Assembly (NCBI RefSeq): GCF_900636965.1
Contig: NZ_LR134331.1
Span: 992,001-1,056,000 of the forward strand
Length of the DNA: 64,000 bases
Reading direction: 5' to 3'
From: Lacticaseibacillus rhamnosus
GTDB taxonomy: Bacteria; Bacillota; Bacilli; Lactobacillales; Lactobacillaceae
Position numbers and translations under genes: made by a program. Positions 27,303 to 36,780 of this stretch are shown here, piece by piece; position 1 is the first letter of the stretch; every line of letters starts with the position of its first letter. A model generated the notes under the pieces. That model ran no database searches and was not told the DNA's origin. It worked only from the letters and a program-made list of their open reading frames with translations.

Positions 27303-30095
27303 TTATTCGACACGCTTTACCTTCGCATGGGCTAAGCGCCGACGATTGAGCCATTTCCGTCCTTCTTCGATTAAGAAGAGTGGAATCGGGATGATGGCTA
27401 GGAAGATCCAATCGGTGAGGGCTAGTGGGCCCGTGTGGAAGAGTTCCTGTAAGAACGGGGTGTAACTGAGTAGGGCCAGCAGGAAAATTTCAAAGATAAT
27501 GCCGAACCAGACAAGTCGATTGGCAAACAAACCGACTTTGAAGACTGAGGCATTTTCCGTGCGGCAATTCATGGCTGCGGCAATTTGACAGAAGATAATC
27601 GCAGCTAGGGTCATGGTAGTTGCCATGACATAAGTTGAACCGCTTGTGGCTAAACCATGTGTCGGCCAGCCGTCCAGATGATTGACGAAGAAGTAGGCGC
27701 CGCTAGAGATGATTGAAGCAATCAGTCCGTACCACGCGAAGGCTTTCCACAAGACGGTTCGGCTCATCAGGTGAGCATTACGTGCGCGCGGTGGTTTGTC
27801 CATAATCCCGGGCTCGGCTTTTTCAGATCCCAGTCCCAAAGCAGGCATCATGTCGGTTCCGAGGTCAACGGTTAAGATTTGCATCACGGTTAACGGTAGG
27901 GGAATAGCGCCACGTGAGAAGAGGAAAAGCGCAGATGGCACAGCTTCAGGCAGGTTAGAGTTCAAAATATAAATCAGGAACTTTTGAATGTTGCTGTAAA
28001 CAGTTCGACCTTCTTCAATCGCCGCAACGATAGAAGCAAAATTGTCGTCCGTGAGAATCATATCGGCTGCATCTTTGGCGACGTCTGTTCCCGTCACGCC
28101 CATTGCCACGCCAATATCGGCTTTTTTCAAGGCGGGTGCATCATTGACGCCATCACCGGTGGAAGCAACAATTTCACCCATTTCTTGAAGGGTTGAGACA
28201 ATTTTATATTTTTGTTCCGGTGCTACCCGCGCAAAAATGATTTCGCCAGCAAGCGCTTGTTTGAGGTCGGCTTTACTCATAGCATCCAGTTCGGTGCCGG
28301 TGACGACGCGGGCTTTATCAGAGGTTAAGCCGATTTTGACCGCGATAGATTTAGCAGTCAACGACGAATCGCCGGTGACCATAATAATCTTGATACTGGC
28401 GTTATGACATTTTTTGATGGCCGCGTAAATCTCTGGTCGTGGCGGATCGGACATAATTGCTAAGCCAACGAATGTGAGCTTGGTTTCAGCCGTTTCAATC
28501 GTCAGACCATCGAGCTGTTTTTCTTTGTCAGCTGCTTGTGGGATTTCGCGATATGCCGTGGCAATTGACCGCAAACCTAAAGCTGCATATTTACGGTTGG
28601 CCGCATCAATGGCATCTTTGTCAGCTTGCTTTAGCGGTCGGACTTTACCATTTTCTTGAATGGTATCGCAATGTGGTAATAAATCGCTTAATGAGCCTTT
28701 GGTACAGATGGAGAGCGTCTGGGGATCGTGTTGGTGGATGGTGGTCATGCGCTTTCGATCCGAGTCGAACGGCAATTCTTTGAGTCGCGGGAACTTCTGG
28801 GTGTAGGCGTTCGTATCGATGCCTGATTTTTGCGCCAAAATGACCAGCGAGGCTTCGGTTGGAGTGCCGAGAATTTTCGGTCGTGCTTCGCCTTTTGCCG
28901 GTTCGACTTCAGTATCATTATTAAACGCGACCAGTCGGATGAGTAAATCCAGGTCCGGATCGCTACCATAGTGAATCGGTTGACCGTTTAGCTGGATCTC
29001 GCCGTTGTTGACATAGCCTTGGCCAGTGACGGTATAAGTGTGCGCCGGCGTCCAGACGTGATCAACTGTCATCTGATTCTGCGTTAGGGTGCCGGTTTTA
29101 TCCGAGCAGATAACGGTGGTTTCACCAAGCGTTTCGACACTGTTTAGATCTTTGAGTAAGGCGTGTTTTCTCGCCATCCGCTGAACGCCTTGTGCCAGCG
29201 ACAACGTGACAGTCGGTAAAAGCCCTTCCGGAATAAACGCAACGATCATGCCTAGCGCAAAAATAAAGCTTTGCGCGACCGGATAATGGACAAAGAAAAT
29301 AGCAGCAACGAAGAAAAGTACCCCTAAACTGATCGCAATCAACGAAATCTGTTTGGTTAAGCGATTGAGTTCCAGTTGCAATGGGCTTAGACTGCGCTTT
29401 TGTTGCTGGGTTAACGCGGCAATCCGGCCGAATTCCGTATGCATTCCTGTTGCAAACGCCACCGCCGTTGCAGTACCGGCGCCAACAGTGGTACCGGCAT
29501 AAACAAGGTTGGACTCGGCAAACTCGCCTTGTCCGGCATCAAAAGCAACTTTTTTGGATTCGGGTACGGATTCACCGGTTAAGGCACTTTGATCAACCTG
29601 AACGGAGGTAGCTTTGATTAACCGGGCGTCAACAGGGACCGCATTACCGGCTTGCAGATTAAACACATCGCCAGGGACAATTTGGGTCGCATTAACTTGC
29701 TGCAACTTGCCATCACGATAGACCTGCGTATAGGTCGGCAGCATTTTCATAAGTGAATTCGTCGCTTTTTGAGCTTCATGTTCTTGCCAGTAGCTGAAAA
29801 CACCATTAATAATATTGACTAACCAAATTGCGATGCCTAGCTCCAATGTGCCGGACAAAATGGCAACAAATCCGCTGACCCAAAGTAAGATCGCCATCAC
29901 GCTGGTAAAGTTCTTGAGAAAGATCAACAGCTGCGATGCCTGCTTTTCGCGGGTGATCGTATTTTCACCGTATTTTGCTAGCCGGGTTGAAGCTTCCTGT
30001 TGACTCAATCCGGTTGAAGTTGTGTGTAAATCAGTCATTAAATCTGCAATTGATTCAGTGGCAAACTTACGCCGCGTCTCCTTTTCATTCTTCAT
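27303..30095 (-). CDS. P2-type cation-transporting ATPase
   Basis: A 930-residue pump. An N-terminal cation ATPase domain and the actuator motif TGES (SALTGESVPESKK) precede the phosphorylation site CSDKTGTLTQNQ, and the hinge TGDGVNDAPALKKADIGVAMG follows. Ten membrane helices are expected. M4 reads PEGLLPTVTLSLA and M6 DLGTDMMPALGLGSEKAEPGIMDKPPR, closer to animal-type Na+/K+ (P2C) pumps than to SERCA Ca2+ pumps (VTDGLPA). The ion could be Na+, K+ or Ca2+. Spacing from GGAG to ATG is rather long (about 13). Confidence 0.85.
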   Translation of the reverse strand: MKNEKETRRKFATESIADLMTDLHTTSTGLSQQEASTRLAKYGENTITREKQASQLLIFLKNFTSVMAILLWVSGFVAILSGTLELGIAIWLVNIINGVFSYWQEHEAQKATNSLMKMLPTYTQVYRDGKLQQVNATQIVPGDVFNLQAGNAVPVDARLIKATSVQVDQSALTGESVPESKKVAFDAGQGEFAESNLVYAGTTVGAGTATAVAFATGMHTEFGRIAALTQQQKRSLSPLQLELNRLTKQISLIAISLGVLFFVAAIFFVHYPVAQSFIFALGMIVAFIPEGLLPTVTLSLAQGVQRMARKHALLKDLNSVETLGETTVICSDKTGTLTQNQMTVDHVWTPAHTYTVTGQGYVNNGEIQLNGQPIHYGSDPDLDLLIRLVAFNNDTEVEPAKGEARPKILGTPTEASLVILAQKSGIDTNAYTQKFPRLKELPFDSDRKRMTTIHQHDPQTLSICTKGSLSDLLPHCDTIQENGKVRPLKQADKDAIDAANRKYAALGLRSIATAYREIPQAADKEKQLDGLTIETAETKLTFVGLAIMSDPPRPEIYAAIKKCHNASIKIIMVTGDSSLTAKSIAVKIGLTSDKARVVTGTELDAMSKADLKQALAGEIIFARVAPEQKYKIVSTLQEMGEIVASTGDGVNDAPALKKADIGVAMGVTGTDVAKDAADMILTDDNFASIVAAIEEGRTVYSNIQKFLIYILNSNLPEAVPSALFLFSRGAIPLPLTVMQILTVDLGTDMMPALGLGSEKAEPGIMDKPPRARNAHLMSRTVLWKAFAWYGLIASIISSGAYFFVNHLDGWPTHGLATSGSTYVMATTMTLAAIIFCQIAAAMNCRTENASVFKVGLFANRLVWFGIIFEIFLLALLSYTPFLQELFHTGPLALTDWIFLAIIPIPLFLIEEGRKWLNRRRLAHAKVKRVE

Positions 30096-30170
30096 GACTC
30101 AAGCACGTCTCCTTTGAAAAAACGTTTAACTCCATTCTAACGTTCTGCGGGATGGAAAACACCAAAAGTG

Positions 30171-30851
30171 CTAATTTTCATGAGTTGGCGGGGCAGGATA
30201 AGCGACTTCTCCTTGTAAGCCGCGCTCAAGAAAGGTGACGGCTTCATTCACCGCGGCGTTGAGATCAAATTGTGATTGGATATCGAGTATGACCGGAAGC
30301 AGATAACTGAACACTGTGCCGAAAATGTACTGCAGAATTCGGATCACCGGCCAATTAACGAGAACGCCTTTTTCTTGATACGCGGTTAGTAAATGCGTGG
30401 CTTCACCCAAAAATTGCGTTTGAAACTGTTTTGCTAGTGCCTTGCTCAAAGATGAATCGCGCAAAAGGGTGGCAATAAGAATACGCAATTGGGCTTGATT
30501 GGTGATGGCAAATGTCATGCGATCGCGGACAATAAACGTTAAAAAAGTATGCAAATCAGGCAGATGATGCTCGCCAACTTCATGAATAAACTCTGTGATC
30601 GCACTGGGGATGACCTGTTGAATCATCGGAGCCAATAGCGCACGGAGAATACCTTCTTTGGTCTTAAACTGTTTGTAGACAGTGCCTTCGCTGACTTGGG
30701 CGACCCGGGCAATTTCTTGGGTACTGGTGCGATCGTATCCTTGTTCGGAGAAGAGCTTTAAACTGGCCTTGAGTACGGCTTGCTGTTTGGTTGATAGCTG
30801 ACTATCTGCAAGGGATGCCGAGAATAAATCGGTGATATTATGCGGTTTCAT
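30171..30851 (-). CDS. TetR-family repressor of ABC exporter operon
   Basis: A 226-residue regulator with an N-terminal helix-turn-helix (KASLKLFSEQGYDRTSTQEIARVAQVSEGTVYKQFKTKEGIL) and a divergent ligand-binding C-terminal part. It is the third gene of the operon starting with the ATPase at 32748. The perfect palindrome AGTGAGTACTCACT over the operon start site is its probable operator, implying autoregulation. Confidence 0.85.
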   Translation of the reverse strand: MKPHNITDLFSASLADSQLSTKQQAVLKASLKLFSEQGYDRTSTQEIARVAQVSEGTVYKQFKTKEGILRALLAPMIQQVIPSAITEFIHEVGEHHLPDLHTFLTFIVRDRMTFAITNQAQLRILIATLLRDSSLSKALAKQFQTQFLGEATHLLTAYQEKGVLVNWPVIRILQYIFGTVFSYLLPVILDIQSQFDLNAAVNEAVTFLERGLQGEVAYPAPPTHEN

Positions 30852-30884
30852 CGAGCTACACTTCTTTCATAAATTGAATTAATT

Positions 30885-32024
30885 TCAAACTTGACGATAT
30901 TTGCGCATTGTCAAAAGATTCAAGTCTAAAAATAGCAGGAAAAAGCCTACCAATGCAATGACATCAGGGTATAAAACTGCTAGTGATTGGCCTTTGGTAA
31001 TAATTCCGGTTAAAGCATTGGCACCATAATAAAGTGGCATCAAATGCGCAATGGGTTGCAGCCATCCAAGCATCTGATTGACAGGAATCAATCCGGTGAA
31101 GAAAATCTGGGGGATCACAATAATAGGAATAAACTGCAACATCTGAAACTCACTGTTGGCAAAGGTTGAAATGAGCAAGCCGAGCGCAAGGGCTGTTGAT
31201 GCCAGCAACAAATTGATCAGAAAAATGGCCGGAATGCTTCCAAGAATTTGGATCTTAAAGACCACCAAGGCATAACCGACAATCAAAACCGTTTGAATGA
31301 CCGCAAAGATCCCGTAACCAAGTAGGTATCCACTGATGATTTCACCGCGACGAATCGGAGTCGCCAGCAAGCGATAAAGCGTTCCGGTTGTCCGTTCGCG
31401 CAGTAAGGCAATGCCGGAAATAAAAAAGACAAAGAAGAAGACGATAAAGCCAATAAGAATCGGTAACAAAGTATCAAAGTAAGTGGATTCAGACGAGCCG
31501 TAGCGATAGTGGGTTGTCATGCGATAATTGGTCTGCTTGGGTTGTTGCGGGATGGGGACTTGTACCGCACCGTGCGTGGCTTGTTGTAACGCGTCCGTCA
31601 GTTTATTTAAGGCAATCGCTTGTGTTTTAAGGCTGGTGGCCGCAGCTTTTAGTCTTAACTTAACGGTGGCAGCCTGTAATGTTTGCTTCAACAGCGTGCT
31701 TTGTCCCTGATCGGTGTTGGCAAGCGTTAACGTAAGCTGATTGCCATGTTGCGTTAAAACGCCCGCATAATCATGCTGTTTGATTATGCGGGTAGGTTTT
31801 TCAGTGCCAACGTGATGTAATCTTAAATGCTTCGTATCCATCGCCTTGGTTAAGGATGTTTGGACGCCATGCACGGCCAAATCAACCTTTGTCGTTGTGT
31901 TGGACTGAAATAAGAAGAAGATTAACGTCATGATAAACAAAGGCGCGATAAACATTAAGGCCAGTGTGCGTTTGTCACGTAACATTTCTTTGAAAATTCT
32001 TATCATCAAAGCTTCAATGCGCAT
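30885..32024 (-). CDS. ABC-2 type exporter permease
   Basis: A 379-residue membrane protein: one helix near residues 18-38, a large extracellular domain to about residue 175, then five helices. The LLRERTTGTLYRLLATPIRRGEIISGYLLGYG motif is typical of ABC-2 drug and polymer exporters (YhgE/LinJ-like). ATG 32024 has GGGAGGC and lies 11 bases inside the ATPase gene. Confidence 0.87.
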   Translation of the reverse strand: MRIEALMIRIFKEMLRDKRTLALMFIAPLFIMTLIFFLFQSNTTTKVDLAVHGVQTSLTKAMDTKHLRLHHVGTEKPTRIIKQHDYAGVLTQHGNQLTLTLANTDQGQSTLLKQTLQAATVKLRLKAAATSLKTQAIALNKLTDALQQATHGAVQVPIPQQPKQTNYRMTTHYRYGSSESTYFDTLLPILIGFIVFFFVFFISGIALLRERTTGTLYRLLATPIRRGEIISGYLLGYGIFAVIQTVLIVGYALVVFKIQILGSIPAIFLINLLLASTALALGLLISTFANSEFQMLQFIPIIVIPQIFFTGLIPVNQMLGWLQPIAHLMPLYYGANALTGIITKGQSLAVLYPDVIALVGFFLLFLDLNLLTMRKYRQV

Positions 32025-32748
32025 CTTGCTGCCTCCCTGCGGCTAGAAATACCGCTTCAATCGAATTCGCTTGATAGTCAACTTGCAACTGCTTCGGTGT
32101 GCCTTGAGCGATTGCTTGACCATTGCGAATCATCATGAGCAGATCCGCTTCTTCAGCATCCGCCATCACATGGGTGGTTAAAATAATTGTCACGCCTTGT
32201 TTTGCCAGTCGATGCAATTCCTGCCAGATTTGGCGACGTAACGCAGGATCGATGCCAATCGTCGGCTCGTCTAAAATCAACAATTGTGGTTTGCCAATTA
32301 AAGCGATGGCCAATGATAAACGTCTTTTCATCCCGCCTGAATAATCCTTGACGAGTTGTTTAAGGGCAGTTTGTAAATCAACAACGTCAGCAGCATACAT
32401 TAACTGTTTGGTCAGTAAGTAACGGCCAACGCCTTGCATTTTGGCAAAAAAAGTGAGATTTTCGGCTCCGGTTAAGCTTTCGTACAACGCATCGGTTTGC
32501 GCCATAAAACCAATGCGGCCTAATAATAAGCGATTGGGAACATGCTGGTTAAAAACGGTAACCTTCCCGGCGCGAGGACGGATCATCCCCATAATGGTGC
32601 TGATCAAAGTTGTTTTACCAGCGCCACTAGGACCGATCAAAGCGAGAATCTGACCGCGATTCAATGTTAGATTGATGTGGCTAAGCACCGTTTTTGTACC
32701 GTAACCCTGTTGAAGATCGGAAACCTGGACGATTGCTTGAGTTGACAT
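32014..32748 (-). CDS. ABC exporter ATPase
   Basis: A 244-residue ATPase. Walker A GPSGAGKTT, signature DYSGGMKRRLSLAIAL and Walker B LLILDEPTIGIDPALR are complete. ATG 32748 is preferred; the GTG at 32760 sits in the ribosome site AAGAAGGTGG. It is the first gene of the ATPase-permease-TetR operon, probably a drug or toxic-compound efflux system. Confidence 0.88.
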   Translation of the reverse strand: MSTQAIVQVSDLQQGYGTKTVLSHINLTLNRGQILALIGPSGAGKTTLISTIMGMIRPRAGKVTVFNQHVPNRLLLGRIGFMAQTDALYESLTGAENLTFFAKMQGVGRYLLTKQLMYAADVVDLQTALKQLVKDYSGGMKRRLSLAIALIGKPQLLILDEPTIGIDPALRRQIWQELHRLAKQGVTIILTTHVMADAEEADLLMMIRNGQAIAQGTPKQLQVDYQANSIEAVFLAAGRQQDAH

Positions 32749-32772
32749 TTGATTCGCCACCTTCTTTTTGAT

Positions 32773-32786
32773 AGTGAGTACTCACT
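32773..32786. promoter_or_regulatory. TetR operator palindrome
   Basis: AGTGAGTACTCACT is a perfect 14-bp palindrome placed 8 bases downstream of the -10 box of the efflux operon, overlapping the expected start of transcription. Confidence 0.75.
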
Positions 32787-32793
32787 CACCTGC

Positions 32794-32821
32794 ATTGTAA
32801 GCTATTTGTTAAAAAATGCAA
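32794..32821 (-). promoter_or_regulatory. Promoter of efflux operon
   Basis: On the minus strand, TTGCAT (complement of 32816-32821), 16-base spacer, TACAAT (complement of 32794-32799). Confidence 0.7.
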
Positions 32822-32957
32822 CTGATTTACGTATCTCGACCGATGCCTAGGAATTGCGGCGATGAGGCTAATTGTGATGCTGCGTTTGAACTTGGAGGCT
32901 GTGAAGGCGGTGCCACGCTTCGTCATTTGTTTCCGTCCTCGCCCGTTCGGTTTCTCG

Positions 32958-32966
32958 TGGTATAAT
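32958..32966 (+). promoter_or_regulatory. Extended -10 promoter of cdaA operon
   Basis: TGG plus TATAAT (32961-32966), 42 bases upstream of the cdaA start; no strong -35. Confidence 0.6.
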
Positions 32967-33007
32967 TATTCAGAAGTTCGATTTTTAACAATAATGGAGG
33001 GACGCGG

Positions 33008-33865
33008 ATGCGCACCTATCTCGCAAACTTATTAACTTGGTCCACACTTATTAATCTGGTTGACATCCTCGTCGTCTGGTACGTCATTTATCGCTTGATT
33101 ATGCTGGTTCGCGGTACAAAGGCGGTTCAATTACTTAAAGGTGTCTTTGTGATTGCGGCCATCAAGATCATTTCCTGGTTCTTGCAGCTGAAAACAGTTG
33201 GGTATTTAACGGATTTGGTGATTACATGGAGTGTTCCGGCGCTGGTGATCATTTTTCAGCCTGAAATTCGTCGCGGGTTGGAACATCTTGGTCGGGGCTC
33301 ACTGATTTTCCGTAGCAATAATAATCAGCATGAAGCAGAAGCGCGGATGGTCAAGGAATTGGATAAAGCAATTCAGTACATGAGCAAGCGTCGAATCGGG
33401 GCATTGATCACCATTCAAAAGAATACCGGCCTTGAAGATTATATCGAGACGGGGATTCCGCTTGATGCCGATATTAGCGGTGAATTACTGATCAATATTT
33501 TTATTCCTAATACACCGCTGCATGATGGGGCAGTCATTATTCGGGATAATCGGATTGCTGTCGCTGCGGCCTATTTGCCATTGTCTGATAGCAACCTCAT
33601 TCCCAAAGAACTTGGCACCCGTCATCGGGCGGCAGTGGGGATCAGTGAGGTCACGGATGCTTTGACAATTGTTGTGTCAGAAGAAACCGGGGAAGTCACG
33701 ATTACGAATAACAACAACTTGATTCGCAATCTGACCCGTGAAGACTACATGAAGTTTCTGACCGCACAGCTGGTACCTAAAGAAGAAGCACCTGATCCCA
33801 ATCCGGTTGTCAGTTTCTTTTCACGTCTTTTTAGTCAACGTAAAAAGAAGGAGGGCAAGCAATGA
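33008..33865 (+). CDS. cdaA: Diadenylate cyclase
   Basis: A 285-residue enzyme making c-di-AMP from two ATP. Three N-terminal helices (residues 15-85) anchor it in the membrane; the DAC domain follows with the DGA motif at residues 173-175 and RHR at 205-207, both intact. TGGAGGG precedes ATG 33008. It overlaps cdaR by 4 bases and is followed by glmM, the conserved triad in which both CdaR and GlmM modulate cyclase activity. Confidence 0.97.
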   Translation: MRTYLANLLTWSTLINLVDILVVWYVIYRLIMLVRGTKAVQLLKGVFVIAAIKIISWFLQLKTVGYLTDLVITWSVPALVIIFQPEIRRGLEHLGRGSLIFRSNNNQHEAEARMVKELDKAIQYMSKRRIGALITIQKNTGLEDYIETGIPLDADISGELLINIFIPNTPLHDGAVIIRDNRIAVAAAYLPLSDSNLIPKELGTRHRAAVGISEVTDALTIVVSEETGEVTITNNNNLIRNLTREDYMKFLTAQLVPKEEAPDPNPVVSFFSRLFSQRKKKEGKQ

Positions 33866-34959
33866 ATCGCTTATGGGATAAACCATGGGTCAATCGGTTG
33901 TTAGCCTTGCTTCTTGCAATCGGTTTGTTTGCCTATGTTAATGTCGAGAGTATTAATAATACCCGGCAAAGTGCCAATGATGACACCACCTTGGTCGCTA
34001 ATAAAACGCAGACCGTGAAAGTGCCGCTTCAGGTTAATGCCAATACCGACAAGTATTTTATTACTGGATATCCGTCAAAAGTTTCAGTAGCATTGACGGG
34101 CACGGCTTCTTTAGTCACAATGACAGCAAACACACAGAATTTTCGCGTCATTGCTGATTTAACCAATTTGGGTGTCGGGAAACACCGGGTTCGGCTGAAG
34201 GCGGAAGGATTGAATAAGGATCTTAGCTATTCTATTTCGCCAAAGTCAGTGAAAGTTGACATCCAGGTTCGGGATAACAAGACGATGCCGATTCAGGTTC
34301 GGTATAATAAGGCAAGTATTGCATCTGGCTATGCAGCTGGTGAACCGAAACTTTCAACGCGCACTGTTGAAGTGACCGGTGCCCGCTCCGTTATCGATTC
34401 TATTGCGCAAGTGGTTGCAAATGTCTCGTTAGCGCATAATACGCGTAAGTCGGTTGATCAAGAAGTCTTATTACAGGCACTGGATGACAATGGCAATACC
34501 ATGAATGTTGTTCTATCACCGCAAACAGTGCACGTCACCTTGCCAATTTCCCAGCCCAGTAAAAAAATAAATGTCGAGCTGAAGCAAACTGGCAATGCCG
34601 TCTCCGGACATACGTATGCCTTGTCGTCAGATACAAAACAGGTTACCGTATATGGAGATCAACAGAGTTTGGACAAGCTCAGTAAATTGACCGTTCCCGT
34701 TGATGTCAGTGACATAACATCAAGTACTACCCGAACATTTAATGTCACGGATTTAAACGATGGTATTTCTGCCGCTAGTCCGGAAACGATTAAAGTGACT
34801 GTCAGTGTTGGTAATACCGGTAGCGGTGATGACGACAATAGTGGTAATAATAGCAGTGGCGCTGAGAGCTCGGCTACTTCATCAAAGACTGCTAGTACAA
34901 GTGCCAGTGCTTCTCAATCAAGCTCTTCAAGTGAAAGCACATCGACAAGTGAAGATTAA
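33862..34959 (+). CDS. cdaR: CdaA regulatory protein, YbbR domains
   Basis: A 365-residue extracytoplasmic protein anchored by one N-terminal helix (about residues 10-28). Three YbbR-like beta domains are suggested by repeated VxLTG/VEVTGARSVID/VTVYGDQQSLDKL segments at roughly residues 50-310. The last 45 residues are almost wholly Ser, Thr, Ala and Asn, an unusual low-complexity tail probably in the cell wall. Start overlaps the cdaA stop (ATGA). Confidence 0.92.
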   Translation: MNRLWDKPWVNRLLALLLAIGLFAYVNVESINNTRQSANDDTTLVANKTQTVKVPLQVNANTDKYFITGYPSKVSVALTGTASLVTMTANTQNFRVIADLTNLGVGKHRVRLKAEGLNKDLSYSISPKSVKVDIQVRDNKTMPIQVRYNKASIASGYAAGEPKLSTRTVEVTGARSVIDSIAQVVANVSLAHNTRKSVDQEVLLQALDDNGNTMNVVLSPQTVHVTLPISQPSKKINVELKQTGNAVSGHTYALSSDTKQVTVYGDQQSLDKLSKLTVPVDVSDITSSTTRTFNVTDLNDGISAASPETIKVTVSVGNTGSGDDDNSGNNSSGAESSATSSKTASTSASASQSSSSSESTSTSED

Positions 34960-34987
34960 TGACTGGAAGAAATGAGGAAGAATTAAG

Positions 34988-36352
34988 ATGACAAAGTATT
35001 TTGGTACCGATGGTGTTCGCGGCATTGCTAACAAGGAATTGAGTCCGGAAATGGCGTTTCGGTTAGGCCGGACAGGCGGATACGTTTTAACGCAGCATAA
35101 GGAAGATGCCAGTCGCCGCCCATTGGTTTTGGTTGCTCGCGATACGCGAATTTCTGGCCAGATGTTGGCCGATGCATTGATTGCCGGTTTACTGTCGGTC
35201 GGAATTGAAGTGCTGGATCTTGGTGTTATTACCACACCGGCTGTGGCTTATTTGATTAAAATTCAAGGGGCCGATGCCGGAATTCAGATTTCTGCTTCAC
35301 ACAATCCGGTAGCAGACAACGGCATTAAGTTCTTCGGCGCCGATGGTTATAAACTCTCCGATGAAACCGAAGAAGAAATCGAAGCCTTGCTGGATGCACC
35401 GGAAGACAAGTTGCCGCGCCCTGCTGCAGAAGGATTGGGAACAGTCGATGATTATCCTGAAGGTGCCCTTAAATATACGCAGTTTTTGGAACAGACGCTT
35501 GCTGATGATTTGAGTGGCATCCATGTTTGTCTAGACGGCGCTAATGGTGCTACCAGCGGATTGGTCAGCCGTATTTTTGCTGACCTTGAAACTGACTTTG
35601 ATACGATGGCGACAACGCCGGATGGTTTGAACATTAACGCTGATGTTGGCTCAACCCATCCGCAAGCCTTAGCTAAGTTCGTAGTTGAAAAAGGGGCCGA
35701 TGTTGGCTTGGCTTTTGATGGTGACGGCGATCGCTGCATCGCGGTTGATGAGGAAGGCAATATTGTCGATGGCGATAAGATCATGTTCATCCTGGGCAAC
35801 TACATGAAGTCTCAAGGTCGATTAAAGCAGGACACAGTCGTCACGACCGTTATGAGCAATCTCGGCTTGTATAAGGCGCTGGAAGCTAATGGCATGAAGT
35901 CGGTTCAAACGGCAGTCGGTGATCGGCATGTTGTCGAAGCGATGCGCAAAGACGGCTATAACATTGGTGGCGAGCAATCCGGCCACATCATTTTGTTTGA
36001 CTACCACAACACTGGCGATGGGATGCTCACGGGTATTCACTTGCTGAATGTTATGAAAAAGACTGGCAAAAAGCTTTCTGAACTGGCAGCACCGGTTAAG
36101 GATTACCCGCAAAAACTTGTCAACGTAAAAGTGGCGGACAAAGAAAATTGGCAAGCCTATCCGGAAATCCAAGCAGCCATTGATACCGTGGAAAAAGAAA
36201 TGGCGGGTGATGGACGGGTACTCGTCCGCCCTTCAGGTACTGAACCACTGTTGCGGGTCATGGCAGAAGCCAAAACCGAGGACTTGGTGTCACGATATGT
36301 TGATCAAATTGTCGATGTTGTTAAGCAGGAAATGGGAAGCTCGGAAGCCTAA
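34988..36352 (+). CDS. glmM: Phosphoglucosamine mutase
   Basis: A 454-residue enzyme converting glucosamine 6-phosphate to glucosamine 1-phosphate for UDP-GlcNAc synthesis. The catalytic phosphoserine loop [12 protein letters not shown] places the serine at residue 104. Metal loop DGDGDRC and substrate loop GGEQSGHI are present, and [12 protein letters not shown] binds phosphate. It closes the cdaA-cdaR-glmM operon and is followed by a strong terminator. Confidence 0.97.
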   Translation: MTKYFGTDGVRGIANKELSPEMAFRLGRTGGYVLTQHKEDASRRPLVLVARDTRISGQMLADALIAGLLSVGIEVLDLGVITTPAVAYLIKIQGADAGIQISASHNPVADNGIKFFGADGYKLSDETEEEIEALLDAPEDKLPRPAAEGLGTVDDYPEGALKYTQFLEQTLADDLSGIHVCLDGANGATSGLVSRIFADLETDFDTMATTPDGLNINADVGSTHPQALAKFVVEKGADVGLAFDGDGDRCIAVDEEGNIVDGDKIMFILGNYMKSQGRLKQDTVVTTVMSNLGLYKALEANGMKSVQTAVGDRHVVEAMRKDGYNIGGEQSGHIILFDYHNTGDGMLTGIHLLNVMKKTGKKLSELAAPVKDYPQKLVNVKVADKENWQAYPEIQAAIDTVEKEMAGDGRVLVRPSGTEPLLRVMAEAKTEDLVSRYVDQIVDVVKQEMGSSEA

Positions 36353-36457
36353 CTCTGGTTTGAATTGAATTGTCAGCTCGCTTAGGTTGAGTTGGATGAT
36401 GAAGGTCTAAACTTGATGCTGAGGTGGATCAGCATTCGATAAATCTTTCCAAAAGTG

Positions 36458-36500
36458 AATCGGTCGTAGTGACGTGTTTGTCGCTACGACCGATTTTTTT
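36458..36500 (+). terminator. Terminator of cdaA-cdaR-glmM
   Basis: A perfect 12-bp stem AATCGGTCGTAG/CTACGACCGATT with a 14-base loop followed by a T tract. Confidence 0.9.
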
Positions 36501-36780
36501 AGTCAACTTTTTTCAGTTGCCGTTGCTAGGCGTATTCTTTAAATTTTTTTAAGACTAAAGTGCGCGTTTGTGCAAAACCTTGTTATAAAGGGAAACGATT
36601 AACCGAAATGACGGCTTTTGGCGATCTGATATAGACCGGTTTTACTTACTAAAGTATACCACTGAAAAACAGGTGTTGACATATCGCTTTGTAAAACATA
36701 TAGTTAGCCTTGTTTTTAACAATACCAATAAATAAACCTGTCTAAACCAATTTTGAGACAGTCGGAAAAGGATGTTGACT
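36501..36780 (+). promoter_or_regulatory. glmS promoter and leader
   Basis: TTGACA (36676-36681), 17-base spacer, TATAGT (36699-36704) forms a near-ideal promoter, leaving a leader of about 70 bases. No glmS ribozyme core is seen in it. The upstream AT-rich stretch 36535-36670 contains no gene that I could recognise. Confidence 0.8.

Noticed and set aside
34927-35235. Minus-strand frame opposite glmM
   Set aside because: It is a shadow of the high-quality glmM frame without start signals.
36501-36780. glmS ribozyme upstream of glmS
   Set aside because: The conserved ribozyme core could not be found and the mapped promoter leaves only about 70 bases of leader.
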